Assembly: GCA_031841125.1 (NCBI GenBank)
Contig: CM063112.1
Coordinates: forward strand, 19,246,603-19,310,602
Direction: 5' to 3'
DNA: 64,000 bases
From: Acanthococcus lagerstroemiae
Taxonomy: Eukaryota > Arthropoda > Insecta > Hemiptera > Eriococcidae
Position 1 is the first letter of the stretch, and each line of letters starts with the position of its first letter. This document shows positions 35,889 to 47,786 of this stretch, piece after piece. The position numbers were made by a program, and so were the translations under genes. The notes below the pieces were generated by a model that did not search any database, was not told where the DNA came from, and was given only the letters and a program-made list of their open reading frames with translations.

Positions 35889-36155
35889 CAACCCTGTCGA
35901 GACGGAGGGGGAAAGGGGGGAAATACCCCGGGCTCGGACTTTCAGGAGGGCCCGATATTTTTAAGAGACCTGAATTTCAACACTAACGGTTACATCATAC
36001 CGTACATCAAATCAGCAATCACTCCTTACACTATGAAAGAAACCTCTTATCCCGTAGCTTATAATTTTTTCCTATCTGACAAAAGAAAAACATGAACTGG
36101 AAGGAGGGGGGCCCCTGGAAATTCCCCCGGCCCTCTTTTTCTCTCTACGGGGCTG
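35889..36155. mobile_element. hAT-type miniature element (267 bp)
   Basis: The left end is CAACCCTGTCGAGACG; the right end read inverted is CAGCCCCGTAGAGAGA. It is flanked by a perfect 8-bp duplication AATAAATG (35881-35888 and 36156-36163). G-rich near the left end and C-rich near the right end. Confidence 0.88.
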
Positions 36156-36163
36156 AATAAATG

Positions 36164-38500
36164 TTACTGAGTTTGAAACTCACATCCGTCAAGGGATGAA
36201 CATTTGACACCGGGTGGTAAACATTATTTATGTGGACCTTCTTTGGAATCCTTGTTCGTCAACTCTGGCTGAACTTTGGATAAGTTTAACTAAGAAAAGT
36301 GAAAGTAGAACGTTGAAATTTATTATTAATCGCGATCTCAGGATTCAATACTGATGTCGGGGGCAGCAGAGGCCATTTAAAAAAAGTAGATCAAGATTTG
36401 GCACTTTACTATGCATATGTCTCCTGTTTTAAATCAAGTAGTTTCAAATATTCTTCCAAAGTACCACGCAGGCAACATTACAGACTTGCAGGGTTTTCCG
36501 TTTTACTCCGAAACACAACCATGGTGGGGGGGGGGTCATGAAGAGACGGTCTGCCTTTCAACCACCTATTTATGAATTGGCAAATTGGCAATTTCACAAG
36601 CTCAATGGGCAATTGAATTATTCTTCCTCCACTTCTATAGTCCTGCCCTATCAGTACACCACTGATTAATAACGGCCAAGAACAATCAAAATTGACTAAG
36701 AAAGAATAAATCTGACGAATGCTGAGTCTCTGATTATAAGGAGATCAAATACTGACTAAAACTGATCAAAAATTACCTCTCACAGTCTGAATAAAACATT
36801 AAAAAAAACGACAACTGAATACGGGCAAACATGATCAAATCCGGCCAAATTGGTCCAAAATGGTCAAAAAAGGACCAATCACAACCCAAACCAAAACCAT
36901 TATTATATGATCACTGAGGCAAGACATGACCAAAACTATAAAATCTGCTTTAAAACGACAAGGTAAAGGTGATAATTAAAAAGAGTCCCCTTCCCTTCCG
37001 AGTATGTTTATTTAGTTGTTTTTTTCGGAGAAAACCACTTCCTTCTTTCCTTATTTCTTGGTTTCGGTTTCTCCCTTTTTACATCGTTTATCGAGGTGCT
37101 TCCACAGGTCCCCTACCCCGGGAGAGGCATAACTCCTTTGGTTTTGAATGTAAATGCGGCTCTGCTTGCCCTTTCCCTTCTACATTGGATACGGTTTCGG
37201 AAATAATTTTTGGGAAATAAGTGTTTCGTGTCATTATTCAACAAAGATACAGACCAAGGGACTCAGTAACTGAAATTTTGTGCTAACAGTTTCAGGGTTG
37301 AAGGAGAGGGACTGTGAAAGTGAGTTCAATTTTCTTAGCTGCTTTGTTTTCATTCGCCCTTCCATCGTTTAATTTTTATCATCTGTTTACTTCCGCTGTC
37401 CGCCTGGATTCTAATTTTTTTTCTCCGGCAGTATTTTTTTGCATCATATAATTTATAATTCATATAGTTTCAATTTTCATTTTCTACCTCGCTGAACTGG
37501 TTCAAAAGTTTTCCTTATTTTTATTTCAGCGAGGAATTTTATTTTCTTTCTGCTAAAATTATACCCGCAGGCCACCTTTTATATTTCTCGTGAAAACTCG
37601 TAAATCGTAGACTTCAGTATGATGTCTAGTTGTCAACCCTACTTCAAAATACTGCCGCCGCATTGGGTCATTTTCATCATTCTGAAATCCTTATTCAAAA
37701 TCAAAATCCGGATTACTGTGTACGAGAATAAGGATCGAAAATTTGTGCATTCTGTTTCCCCTCTGTCCGAACCAAAAAATCGGACAACGTACTCGAATTA
37801 CTGTCAGGTCGACAAGGATGCGTGATTGCATCATTTTCTGTTTTAAGGTTAAATAAAAAGTCAAAAATGTGTAGAAAAAAGTCGCCCTTTTTCGGTAATT
37901 TGAAATTGGAAAAAAACTACGGCGTCATTTATCATCGTCACTAGACTGCTTTACTGGGTGTTCTGATCTTGTCGTGTCATCCTGTTCTAGATGAGGCGGT
38001 CGACGAGAGATGAAATTACCGTTATTATTTATCATATTGGCTTGAACGTACAATGGTACGACCCTAAACTGTCTTCTAAATGGTTTTTAATAGGAAGAAG
38101 GCAGGTCAAAGAGAGAGTCTTTTTACAACCCTTTTTCTTTCTTAAATTAGGCATTCTCATTATTGATATTAAGAAAATATTTAAAAAAAGACTTCTTTCT
38201 AAGCTTGCACAAGCACCGGCATCATAGGAAAGGAGGGGTGTTAGAATCCCAACCTATAATTGACACAATATTCACTCTTTTTATATCTTTTCTTCATTGA
38301 AGAATTTCAGGGTATGTCATATCAATTTCCACCGAATTTCTCAAGAATATTATGATTTTCGACAAATTTTTCAAAGAAATAAGGAAAAAACTGACAAAGT
38401 AGAGGTGAAACGTATGAAAAAGAAAAAAAACTTTCTTTCTATTTTCTATTAGTTGAAGACATTTAGCTGATCGACAGAAGCCAAGTTGTTCAAAAGTTGA
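36164..38500. other. No gene recognised
   Basis: AT-rich DNA with pyrimidine-rich patches. The frames present (up to about 83 codons) are low-complexity and have no recognisable domain. A block near 38046-38062 contains ATGGTACGACCCT, shared with the palindrome at 39079-39135. Confidence 0.45.
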
Positions 38501-38510
38501 AAAATGTTTC

Positions 38511-38938
38511 AATAGACCTTTTCCCGGTGACATCATGAGGAGGATCGTGTCACAGCTGCTCTAGCCAGTCGCAGCTATCAGGATCCAGGTTTTGTTTACA
38601 TTCATTTTACATGTAAAACTTTATAAGCGAACATCCGTTGTTCTTTGCCAGTCCATAAATATGAAATAGAGCATTTCTTAATGCTTCCGGATGCTTATCT
38701 ATGATCTAAAAACATTTAGTTTTGATTTAAATCATCATTCAATATTAAGAAATACTGTCTTTCATATTTATGGACTCGAAAACAAGAACGAATGTTCGCG
38801 TATGGAGTTTTACAAGTAAAATGAATGTAAACAAAACAAGCTGGACACTGCAGGTTGCGAATTGTTACAAATGCTGGAGCAGCTGCGCAACAATCTTCCT
38901 CACGAGTCAACATGACGTCGCCCATGAAAAAGTCTATT
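38511..38938. mobile_element. Foldback miniature element (428 bp, almost a full hairpin)
   Basis: Both halves pair over nearly their whole length: AATAGACCTTTT...GACATCATG at the left end with AATAGACTTTTT...GACGTCATG read inverted from the right, and GTTTTGTTTACATTCATTTT at about 38591 with its inverse near 38830. The loop of about 60 bp is centred near 38710. The duplication is not clear. Confidence 0.8.
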
Positions 38939-39078
38939 AGAAGAGACCTGTTAATGGTCCATGATGACCTAAACTTTTCTAGAACACATTACCTATAGTT
39001 GTAATAAATGAGATGCTAACTAATTTTCATTTCTTCTTCCAAGTATAAAACCCCATGTTTCATAGTACAACCTCGGGT

Positions 39079-39135
39079 GTTCCATGGTACGACCCCATGC
39101 GTTCCATGGTACAAGTCGGGGTCGTACCATGGAAC
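39079..39135. repeat. Perfect 18-bp inverted repeat
   Basis: GTTCCATGGTACGACCCC (39079-39096) recurs exactly inverted at 39118-39135, with a further GTTCCATGGTAC between the arms. It could be part of a transposon end cluster. Confidence 0.85.
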
Positions 39136-39539
39136 AAAAACTGTACATTTTTCAAAAATAATTATAAATTATTTAAAACTGCATTAAAAAATCAAAAATG
39201 CCTGCCCTCAATTTGTGCTAATGTCAATTTGCGGGGAAATGTAAACTCTTTTCAGTAGAGTCCAACTAAAATTTTATATCGGCAACTCTACTGTGAATCT
39301 CAGACGAGAAAAAAATAAAAATCCTTCCAAGATACAAACCTTCCCCCTAGTACTAGAATCCTCAACTTTAGTGGTAATTGAAGTTTTATTAGAGGAAAGT
39401 AGGCCATTTCTTTTTCACTGTTTAAAGGAAAATGGGCATTCAACCCGGTCGTACACTATTTCGTGTAAGCGATCTCCCATTTTTACAGTTTCCTTTTATG
39501 AAATTAGACGGGGGGATGATACCACTGCACTCTCGGATC

Positions 39540-40500
39540 TGGTTGCTTACGACCGGTTTGATGCAGCTTTCCATTTCTCCCAATTTTGTGCAAGTTTTTT
39601 CACTTCGTAATAGCCTTGATTATCTGTTGAACATACTGGAATCTTTGCCAACCTACCCAATTTTTCCCTTCCACACTTCCTTCTAGCAGCAGTGATATTA
39701 CCTCTGGGTGCCTCAAATTATGCACTATTGGTTTGTCTCTCCTCCTCTTCAGACAACTCCAAATATCCATTTTACCTCCTACTCTGTTAAGTACTTCCTC
39801 ATTTCTTACCTTATCCGTCCATTTGATGCTAAAAGTATCCGCCTATAGCACCACATCTCAAAAGTTTCTATCTTTCTCTTCTCTGGTTTTCCTATGGTCC
39901 AAGGTTCTCATACATACAAGGCTACACTCCAAAAATAAGTTTTCAAGAACAAGTTTTTGATTTCCAGGTTTATTTTTGATTTGAAAAAATTACTTTTTCG
40001 ACAAAATGCTAATTTGACTTGTGCTATATTCTACTACTAACATCTCTTTTACTCCTTCCATATTTTATTTTACTCCCTAAATAGCGAAATTCGCTTACTT
40101 CTTCCATCTTTTCCTGCCCAATATTTATATTTAAGGTATGATGTTCACATCGATTACACACCGTTACTTTAGTTTTAGTTTTATTTATTGTCATACGATA
40201 TTCTATACTCAAAATCTCCAACATTCCATTTAAAATGTTTTCCAAATCAGTACTCCTTTCAGCTAATAAGACAGTATCATTTGCAAATCTGAGCATCTTT
40301 ACTCGCTCTCCATCTATGGTCTGCTTCTAATTTTTTATTTCTTTTATGGCCCACTCTATGTACAGATTAAATAATACTGGAGATAAGGAGCATCCCTGCT
40401 TTACATCCTCTTCTATATTAGCTTCCCCTTTCTCACCTTCTATTCTAAAAGTGGCTTTCTGTCCTCTATATAAGTTTAAAATAATTGGTCTTTCTTTAAA
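39540..40500 (-). mobile_element. Non-LTR retrotransposon fragment (RT, dead)
   Basis: Minus-strand frames read: KQGCSLSPVLFNLY (about 40405-40365), then RFANDTVLLAE (about 40290-40255), KTKTKVTVCNRC, EFRYLGSKI, and in broken frames a C-terminal stretch with HNLRHPEVISLLLEGSVEGK and QYVQQIIK. These are the fingers/palm, thumb and C-terminal regions of an endonuclease-reverse transcriptase of LINE type. The catalytic FADD box reads FAND, so an essential aspartate is lost. The CACTA-like element at 40504 abuts its upstream side. Confidence 0.8.
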
Positions 40501-40503
40501 TTA

Positions 40504-41292
40504 CACTACACAACAAACTGAGATTTTTTTGAAACCGCATGAAGGAAAATAGATGATTCTTAATGTATTTTTCACGCTGAATTCAAATATGATATTAAAA
40601 ATGCTGAGTTAGCTAATCATTTTTTACGTTTGCTGGGAAATTTAATAGTGTATTACGAGAAATTGTTCTATTTTATGTGGCGACACTGATGCATGTATTA
40701 AACTGATATTACCGATAAGCTTCGTCTTCGACAGTACTGAATACAAAACTTCCGTGTTGTTCTCTGTCCGTCTGTGTTCCGTAAGTATTATTCCAATTCA
40801 ACAACGAACGTTGTGATTATTATGAATACTCATGCATTGAATACATATTCATCAAATTTATTGTCGGAACACATTTATCTAGTTCACTTACATTTCGTAA
40901 AAGAAACAATAAACTGTAATACCGGAATGAAAAGGCGTTATTTTTTCACTGAAGAGATCGCCTTCCTCAAAACTGTTGTTCCATCACTTCCTCGTTAATG
41001 ATAAAATCTTAGAATCAGTTGAAACTGTTTAGATCGTCTCGATATCAAAACGTCAAAACACACGTTCACACGCGTCACTGTGTTGGCGAGTTTGTTTTGT
41101 GATACATGCAGTGTGGCCACATTCACTAATATTTCTAAAACGTGAGGGAAATTACGGGAAATAATTCAGAATGAATTTACGAGAAAAGGAGAGCTAATTA
41201 AGAAAAACAAAAAGCGGCATTGAATTCAGCGTGAAAAATACTTCTAGAATCGGCTACTCTCGTTCTTGCGGTTTTTTGGCTGTTGGGTAGTG
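40504..41292. mobile_element. CACTA-like (EnSpm-type) non-autonomous element (789 bp)
   Basis: Terminal inverted repeats of about 80 bp begin CACTACACAACA on the left and CACTACCCAACA on the right, and both contain GTATTTTTCACGCTGAATTC. They are flanked by TTA (40501-40503 and 41293-41295). CACTA ends plus a 3-bp duplication are the signature of the EnSpm/CACTA superfamily. No transposase is seen in the interior. Confidence 0.78.
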
Positions 41293-41371
41293 TTATTGAT
41301 GAGCTGTTTTCCAAAGTGGCCTAAAAGATGACTTCTAAAAAAATCACAATTCACCCCCCTCCCCGTACAGT

Positions 41372-41562
41372 CCTAACCTCGCCACCTGCGACTTTTGGTT
41401 ATTCCCTCAACTGAAGGCAACCATATGTGGTTGTCAATCCAACACGAATGAAGAAGTCAGTACCGCAGCGCAGATGTTTTTCTCTTCGTTACCGGCAGCA
41501 GAATACGCGAAAACGTTTGATAAATGGCAAGAACGAATGGACGTCTGTATAGCCATTTTGAA
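41372..41562 (+). mobile_element. Mariner transposase remnant
   Basis: The + frame reads LATCDFWLFPQLK then, about 30 residues on, FDKWQERMDVCI. This matches the conserved region around the last catalytic Asp of mariner transposases (family pattern LAPCDFWLFPKLK ... FDKWKKR...CI). Nothing of the N-terminal half is visible nearby, so it is a truncated relic. Confidence 0.8.
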
Positions 41563-41628
41563 AAAGATATTCGTGTACCTAATGAAGATGATGATTTAAA
41601 AAAAAAAATTGTAATTGTATGCTTTTTC

Positions 41629-41662
<34 letters not shown>

Positions 41663-41811
41663 TTGAAAAACCTGGAGGGGTCAATGCATATTGTTTCTTT
41701 CAAATTGGTCTGAAACAGCGAGTTTTCAATCAAATGAGCTCAGCGTGGTCTCAATCGATAGCTAATGAACCAAATTATTCCCTTACTGTGTTGAAACGCC
41801 AATAGGTTGCG

Positions 41812-42606
41812 TTGGTGGGCCGTACGAATTCTAGTCTCAGTTACTTAGTGGACAGCCTATGTAGAATACAATTTGTTGAGTACAGGGGGGGGGGGTGTTA
41901 CAAGAGTATATCAGGCGTTCCCCAGGGATCTGTCTTGGGGCCATTTCTATTTTTAATATCTGTTAACGACATAGCAGAAAAGATCAAAGATTTTATACTC
42001 GAATGTCTTACTATATTATGCTGATGATATGAAGTTGTATAAAATGATAGCTTCTGAAGACGCATTGTACCAAGTTACAGTATGGTCTTGACTTGATAAC
42101 TATCAGTGGAGCGACAATAACTTATTACCTTTCAATATTGGTAAATGTGAAAAAATAAGTTTTGCAAGACGAAGAAGGCCTATCTCATTTAACTATAAAA
42201 TAAAAAATGTGCCACTACGAAGCGTGAGTTTTGTGAAAGATTTGGGAGTTATTTTGGACTCAAAAAACTATTGGCATATCAGGCACATATCCTTGAAATG
42301 TAAAAGAATAGTTAATTTTATAAAAAGAAATGGAGAACATCATACAAATTTGAAAACCGTGAAATATTGTATATTACATTTGTTAGATCAGTTTTGGAAT
42401 TCTCTGCTATTATTTGGGATACTGCAACTCAAAAAAGTGTATTACTGAAATTGAAAAAATTCAAAAAAGTTTTTTAAAATATCTACACAATAAAGTTTTC
42501 ATGTACTCCTACTGGCATCACTTATAATGAGCTTCTGGTTGAGTTTGAGATTTTGAGCCTAGAGAATAGAAGAAACTTGGCAAAACTAATATTTCTAATG
42601 GATGAT
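41812..42606 (+). mobile_element. Jockey-like non-LTR retrotransposon fragment
   Basis: The + frames contain SGVPQGSVLGPFLFLISVNDI (about 41910-41970), YADDMKLYKM in the next frame (about 42018-42047), VKDLGVILDSK (about 42233) and HISLKCKRIVNFIKR. These are consecutive reverse transcriptase motifs. Frameshifts and an 11-base G tract (41885-41895) interrupt it. The 3' side is cut off by the R1-like copy at 42607. Confidence 0.82.
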
Positions 42607-43730
42607 GTGGTGGGACGTATGGTGATGCACGCATGCCAAAGTGGCCCCTATGACACCGCATCCCCGGTCCCGGAAACTACCTTTTCGGGCATCGCATCAG
42701 TGCCGGAGGAACGTTTTCGGGCTGGGCCCGTGCCCCCATTTCTCCATGCCGAAATGGTGCGCGTCCTACCAGGGCCAAAATGGAGTTCCTTACTGACCGA
42801 AAACCGCGCTCCTAGGGCGCTCGCCTGGAATTCAGGTCCCCCACGGCCGGACGCACTGTCTCTTCTTCTTCACTCATCCATCACGTTAGACTCTGTCTGC
42901 TCCAGCCCTTGCACTGTGGGCGAGCTCCGCTGAACGGGATCTGCCACCGCAGCAGCAGTAGCAGCAACTTCACCTCATCCGGCAACCCTCTGTCTCGACC
43001 ACTCTGTCTCCATCTTCTTCCGCATAATGGCCGAAACGAAAGTCGGCACATGGTTCCAACCGCTTCGGCTCCTCAACATCTCCGTGACCGGGGGATATCC
43101 GGTGCAAGGCGGTCGATAACGCCGTCTCCGGGGTCGATCGGTACCGCGCCGCGCCTCTCGTGCTTCCAAGCGTCGCACTCGAATAGAGTACGCCATGGCG
43201 TATCTTCCACTCCTCTTTTGCAGTGCGTGCACTCGGCGCTCGGTGCTATATCCGTCCGGTGCAGGTACATGCCGGAACACCCGTGACCGCTCAAGACCGG
43301 AAGTTCAGATTCCCGTGCTTCCTAGCCGTCTACAGGTCGAGCTCACGAATTAGCCCTCTAGTCCATTCGCCTGTGGAAGAATGGGCGAACCTGTCCTTCC
43401 ATGTCTAAAGCGTGGTCAGCTGAATGCCACGCTTCGCCCGGCGTGCCTCCTGTTGTGTCCTCGCCCTCTTCTGCGCCTTGTAGACCTCCGCCATCTCGCC
43501 GACCTTAAGCTCGATAGGTGGTAAGCGCGCGAGCACGCCTACTGCCTCCGACGAAACAGTGCGGTACGCACTCACGCACCTGATCGCGACCTTCCGCTGG
43601 ACCCTTTCCATCTCCACTCTTCGGCAGGGGATCTGGATGGCGTCCGCGAATACCGGCGCGCCATACAGCAGAACTGACATGACGACGTTCACGTACAGCT
43701 TCCGCTTCTGCTCCTTCGGTCCGCTCGCGA
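42607..43730 (-). mobile_element. R1-like non-LTR retrotransposon, 5'-truncated copy 2
   Basis: Minus strand from about 43730: KLYVNVVMSVLLYGAPVF, AYRTVSSEAVGVLARLPPIELK, GHGCSGMYLHRT, CTHCKRGVEDTPWRTLFEC, then the same 3' non-coding region as copy 1, ending at the shared TGGTGGGACGTATG. RT motifs are missing (truncated further 3' than copy 1). In the Cys/His motif the His has become Arg. Confidence 0.83.
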
Positions 43731-43840
43731 TTTTAACGATTTGTAGCCTCATAAAGATTATTTTCATTTTCACTTTTTACGCTTAAGTCTCCTCACCAGG
43801 GGAAGGTATCACCGAAGAGGAGGGAACAGCCCTGATAGAT

Positions 43841-44058
43841 GGTCTGGTTGGCTGAGTGGATAGCGCGCTGGTCTCGAAATCCGGAGAACCCAAGTTCGAG
43901 CTCACGTAACAACTCGCTACATTTTGACCTAGGCCGATTTTTCGGCCAGAAGACAAGAGGGCTAGCTAAGTCAGCCCTAACAGGATCCCCGAAGTCTCTG
44001 AGGTAATGCTCGAATGGGCGGATTCCAGGGCTGTGGTTGAGAGCAAAATGAAAAAGAG
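43841..44058 (+). mobile_element. tRNA-derived SINE, copy 2
   Basis: Starts GGTCTGGTTGGCTGAGTGG (A box) with AGTTCGAGCTC at the B box. The body shares CAGCCCTAAC, AGGTAATGCTCGAA and GGCGGATTCCAGGGC with the other copies and ends GAGCAAAATGAAAAAGAG. No clear target duplication. Confidence 0.82.
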
Positions 44059-44199
44059 GTATCTCAACAAGTGTTTCTTATATAATAGAAATTTCAAATA
44101 CATGTCCTCTCCATTAATTGAACAAAACTTATTGACGGGGTGGAAGAGATTGTTGAAAATAGCGCGAACTCCAGCTTCGAAACTTTCATAAGTGGTGTG

Positions 44200-45054
44200 A
44201 AACGCGTCTAGTCGTTCTTATCGCTTTTCCTGTCCATCGTCAGTCAACGTAACCATCATTCCGTTTCCGTTACAACGTCGACGACAGAATTGTAACCACG
44301 ACTTTACGGGCTCCACTGCTTCGTGAATCGAGTACCGAGTAAGCCTAATTTAAATAAATGAGAAAAGTTTCGCGATGGCGGGGCACATCACACCGTCGAA
44401 GACGATCGGGTGCTCGAGCCAAATTAATATCTGGAGTTGCGGTGTTCGGTTTCGCAGTCTACGAGCCCAAGAAAGCTGTGCTATGTCGCGATATCAATAA
44501 CTCGTCATCGCATTCGCCAGGCAAAAATCAGCAAAAGACGGATGGGTTTCAAATTAAACGGATGGGTTTCAAATTAAACGTCTTAATTTCGAGCGGTTTT
44601 CGGCCGACGTGCGACTGATTCGTGTTTTTATTAAGTATCGCCTCCGACGTCTCTCTCGTATTGTTTTGCCAACGAGGCGATGAAATTTCGCCGATCTACG
44701 TTCGACGTGTTCAATTTATAAATACAAGTCGCACGCAGGAAAAGAGCAAAAGACTCCATCTCTGTCTAGAAACTTACAGAGAGAGCATTTAGCGCGCGAA
44801 AAGACAAAAATGAACGGACGTATTGTTTTTTGCCGCGCGCCGCTTTCCACCGCCGCCCCCTTTCCCAAGTACATCGCGTCCTACGATCGCGGCGTGGAAA
44901 AGCAACAGTTCGCGGACTGTTCGCTTTTCCTCGATTTTCAGTTCAGTTTCGTACGAGCCGAATGTTAAGTTGGTTTTGTGTTCCAGCTGCGAGACCGGCG
45001 TTAGCGTGATCTACGTGTGCGTTTTCCGTTTCCCTTCCCGTATTCGTGATCAGG
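44200..45054 (+). promoter_or_regulatory. CpG-rich promoter candidate with noncoding first exon
   Basis: CpG density is clearly above that of the flanks, and there are no transposon marks. Possible signals are TTATAAATAC at about 44715 and initiator-like TCAGTT at about 44939. From there a GC-rich stretch runs to a donor CAG|gtaaaa at 45055. A further initiator-like TCAGTC lies at about 44252 with GTAAGC at 44338. No long coding frame starts here, so the first exon would be noncoding and the coding exons to the right of the window. Inference only. Confidence 0.35.
44541..44580. repeat. Perfect 20-bp tandem duplication
   Basis: GATGGGTTTCAAATTAAACG occurs twice in immediate succession, directly readable. 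Confidence 0.95.
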
Positions 45055-45759
45055 TAAAAAACTCAATTAATCACTCTTCGTACGTATACGTAATCTCAAA
45101 CACAAATATGGCGAAAATTAACGTGACCATTTCGAAAAACTCAAATCGGTTTACGCGTTCGATTTTTCGTGAAAGTTCGAATTGTTTAACTCTTTCTACG
45201 ATTTTATTCCACTCCCCGTTTCTTCCCTCTCCTATTCCCAGCGGCGTCGGAGAATTTTTCAGAGGGGTCGTAGATTTAATTGAAAATTCAAATCGACATG
45301 CGAAAAATAAACAGGTCGCTCTCACGTGAGATGAACGTGTTTGCCTTCGTCTGATACGATCTCTCAGACGAATCGGTTAAACTGATTAATTGCTAAGTCA
45401 GAAAGATCCCCAAGTCCCAGTATGAGCAGAATGCTAGTGCTCTTCCTGTAGGACGTGATCACAAGAATCCTCGGATACAGTAATTGAGGAAATCCTTAGG
45501 AAAGTTGCGGCGCTGTCGACGTTATGTAGGAAACATTTTCTCGAAAATATTAAGCGAAAGGATGTACAAAATACTGGGCGAGCAACAACCACTTTAGAAA
45601 AAGGTAGGCAACATGTGACCATCTTCATGTGCTGAGCCAGGTCCTAGAGAAAGCACAAGAATATAACTTTGATGCATATATAGTACGTGGCCTCTGCTGT
45701 ACATTAGTAATTTTCATTTAAGAATGGCATCAGTGTCAAAAATGAATTAAGTGATCCTC

Positions 45760-46730
45760 AGAATCTAGTAGCTGACGTTCATGTTAACTTTGCTCTCTCC
45801 AGTTTCAGTCCCCTCGGCCATTATATGCCAGCATTTTGAAATACAGATCCGCTTGTTTCAAAAAATGAGTTCAGGGACTAATGACACAATATCCGTAATG
45901 TGTATTTTCAAACCACCACCCGAAATTTTGAAACCGGGTCAAATTGTTGTCAGAAATATATTCAGCAACCTATGGAATCAACGAAACGATATCTATATGT
46001 AAGTGTCGGACTAGATTCGAACTCCAGTTTGCATTAATGAGTAACACGAATTCGATCAATCAAAATTGTATTGCAAAATACAAAATTCATAAGCTACAAA
46101 TGGAATTATTGGAAATTTCAAGTAAAATATCTTGAAGTCCAACACAAAAATCTATCTATCTATCTCGACGAACGAAATGAGAATACCTACAGGTGAGAAA
46201 GTGAAAACGAATTCGACCATCAGTCTCTCGGATACGAAATAACAAGGTACATTAAATTGGCATCATCTAACGGTGAATCGAGGGTGACGTGAAAACGAGA
46301 GTAAAGGTGCGATAATCAAGGTTCAACACGATATGCAGAAACTAACAAGTTAGAACAAATATCAAGTGGCTATTCGAAAATAATGCAGACATTATTTTAC
46401 ATATATTGCGTTGTTTTTTTAAATTGAGCCCTGCCCTCTCACATGTACCACAGTTGTGAAGATACGGCGAAACAAATAATATCCAAATCAGATTCTATGA
46501 CCTTGAAGCCCTCCCAGCCGGGATCTCGATGGACCTTTTAAAAGTCGCAGTAAAATATATAATTTCTGATACTAAAAAGTACAAAAAATACAAATTTCAA
46601 AGTGTAGTATCTAAGGACAGAGGGAGGGAATAATCTGAGGGATTACCAGATGAGGATATAGAGAAACGAGTCTAGTGGTCGTTTGCATCCCCACTGGTCC
46701 ACTCGGTGAGAACAAAAAAATGACGAAAAT
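45760..46730. repeat. Dispersed repeat family, copy A (left part)
   Basis: Shares with 55.74-56.38 kb and 61.93-62.66 kb the segments AAACGAYATCYATATTG, TTTCAAAGTGTRGTATCTAAG and a later CAGATGAGGA...CACTGGTCC. It is interrupted at 46731 by a non-LTR element and resumes at 49455. Confidence 0.55.
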
Positions 46731-47384
46731 GTATGCAAGATATTTATGACACTTCTAAAAAACACTATTCACAGAACTCTAGACTTCAACCGCAACCAGT
46801 TGAACAGGCGGGGTTTAAGAGGAACTATTCCTCAGTAGATCACATACATACAATAAATCAAATATTAGAAAAAAACTGAAGAATATGACATGAAAATAAT
46901 TTGCTTTTTGGAGATTTCAACGAGGCTTCTAACTTCGTAGCCTACCGGCGTTTAAACTTGCACTAGAGTGCGCTGCAAAATCACCTGTGCGGGTGAAAAT
47001 GAATGAGTGGTACTTTCAAATAGAAACAAACACTGCTATCTTCAGGAGGGTAAAAAATCGAGTAAAAGTTATTCTACCAGCCGAACTGATGATAATTCAA
47101 TTTTTTGGTGATGATGCAGTTAAGTTTAGGACAAATTTTCTTTGAAAGTGAATTTCTAATCGGCTTAATGATAGTTGATATAATTGCTACACGCTTACGG
47201 TAAATCATACGTGATCACTCACACATATATAGAGCTGCCAACACTTGAAACTCTAAGTTTGAATCCCAATACTCTAGCATGACAGCAGCACTTACCAAAC
47301 AAGACGCCTCAAGAGAAATTATCATGTCTATAAATAAATTATACAAAAAAAAATCCAAATCCTACGTAAGCTTGGATAAAAAAA

Positions 47385-47596
47385 CAGGGACGTACCAAAG
47401 AGTTTTTCTGGGGGGGGGGGGGGATTTGTGAAAATCCCAACTGACTCAATTCAAAATACCCAAGTATGAAAGCAAGAAAAGAAAAAAAATCGTTTGTTGT
47501 GGCTTATTGCATTTTCTCAACTCCCCAACTGCTGAGAGGAAAATTCCCACAAGGAGGGTAAGTTACGCTCCCCGACCCCCTATTGGTACGCCCCTG
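47385..47596. mobile_element. hAT-type miniature element inserted in the LINE
   Basis: The ends are CAGGGACGTACC and, inverted, CAGGGGCGTACC. The flanking 8-mers are TAAAAAAA and TAAAAAAT (7 of 8). It is inverted relative to the 23034 copy and interrupts the reverse transcriptase frame just before RGVKQG. Confidence 0.85.
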
Positions 47597-47786
47597 TAAA
47601 AAATGTGAAATCTTTCCAAGTCAAAGAGGGGTTAAACAGGGGAACCCTCTTTCCCCAAATATTTTTAATGCTATTCTGGAGGAAATTTTTAGGAAACTAG
47701 AATGGGATAGGCTGGAGCTGAAGATAGGGGGAAAATGGTACATGATCTTAGGTTTGCGGATGATATAGTAATAATCGGTTAGAAAT

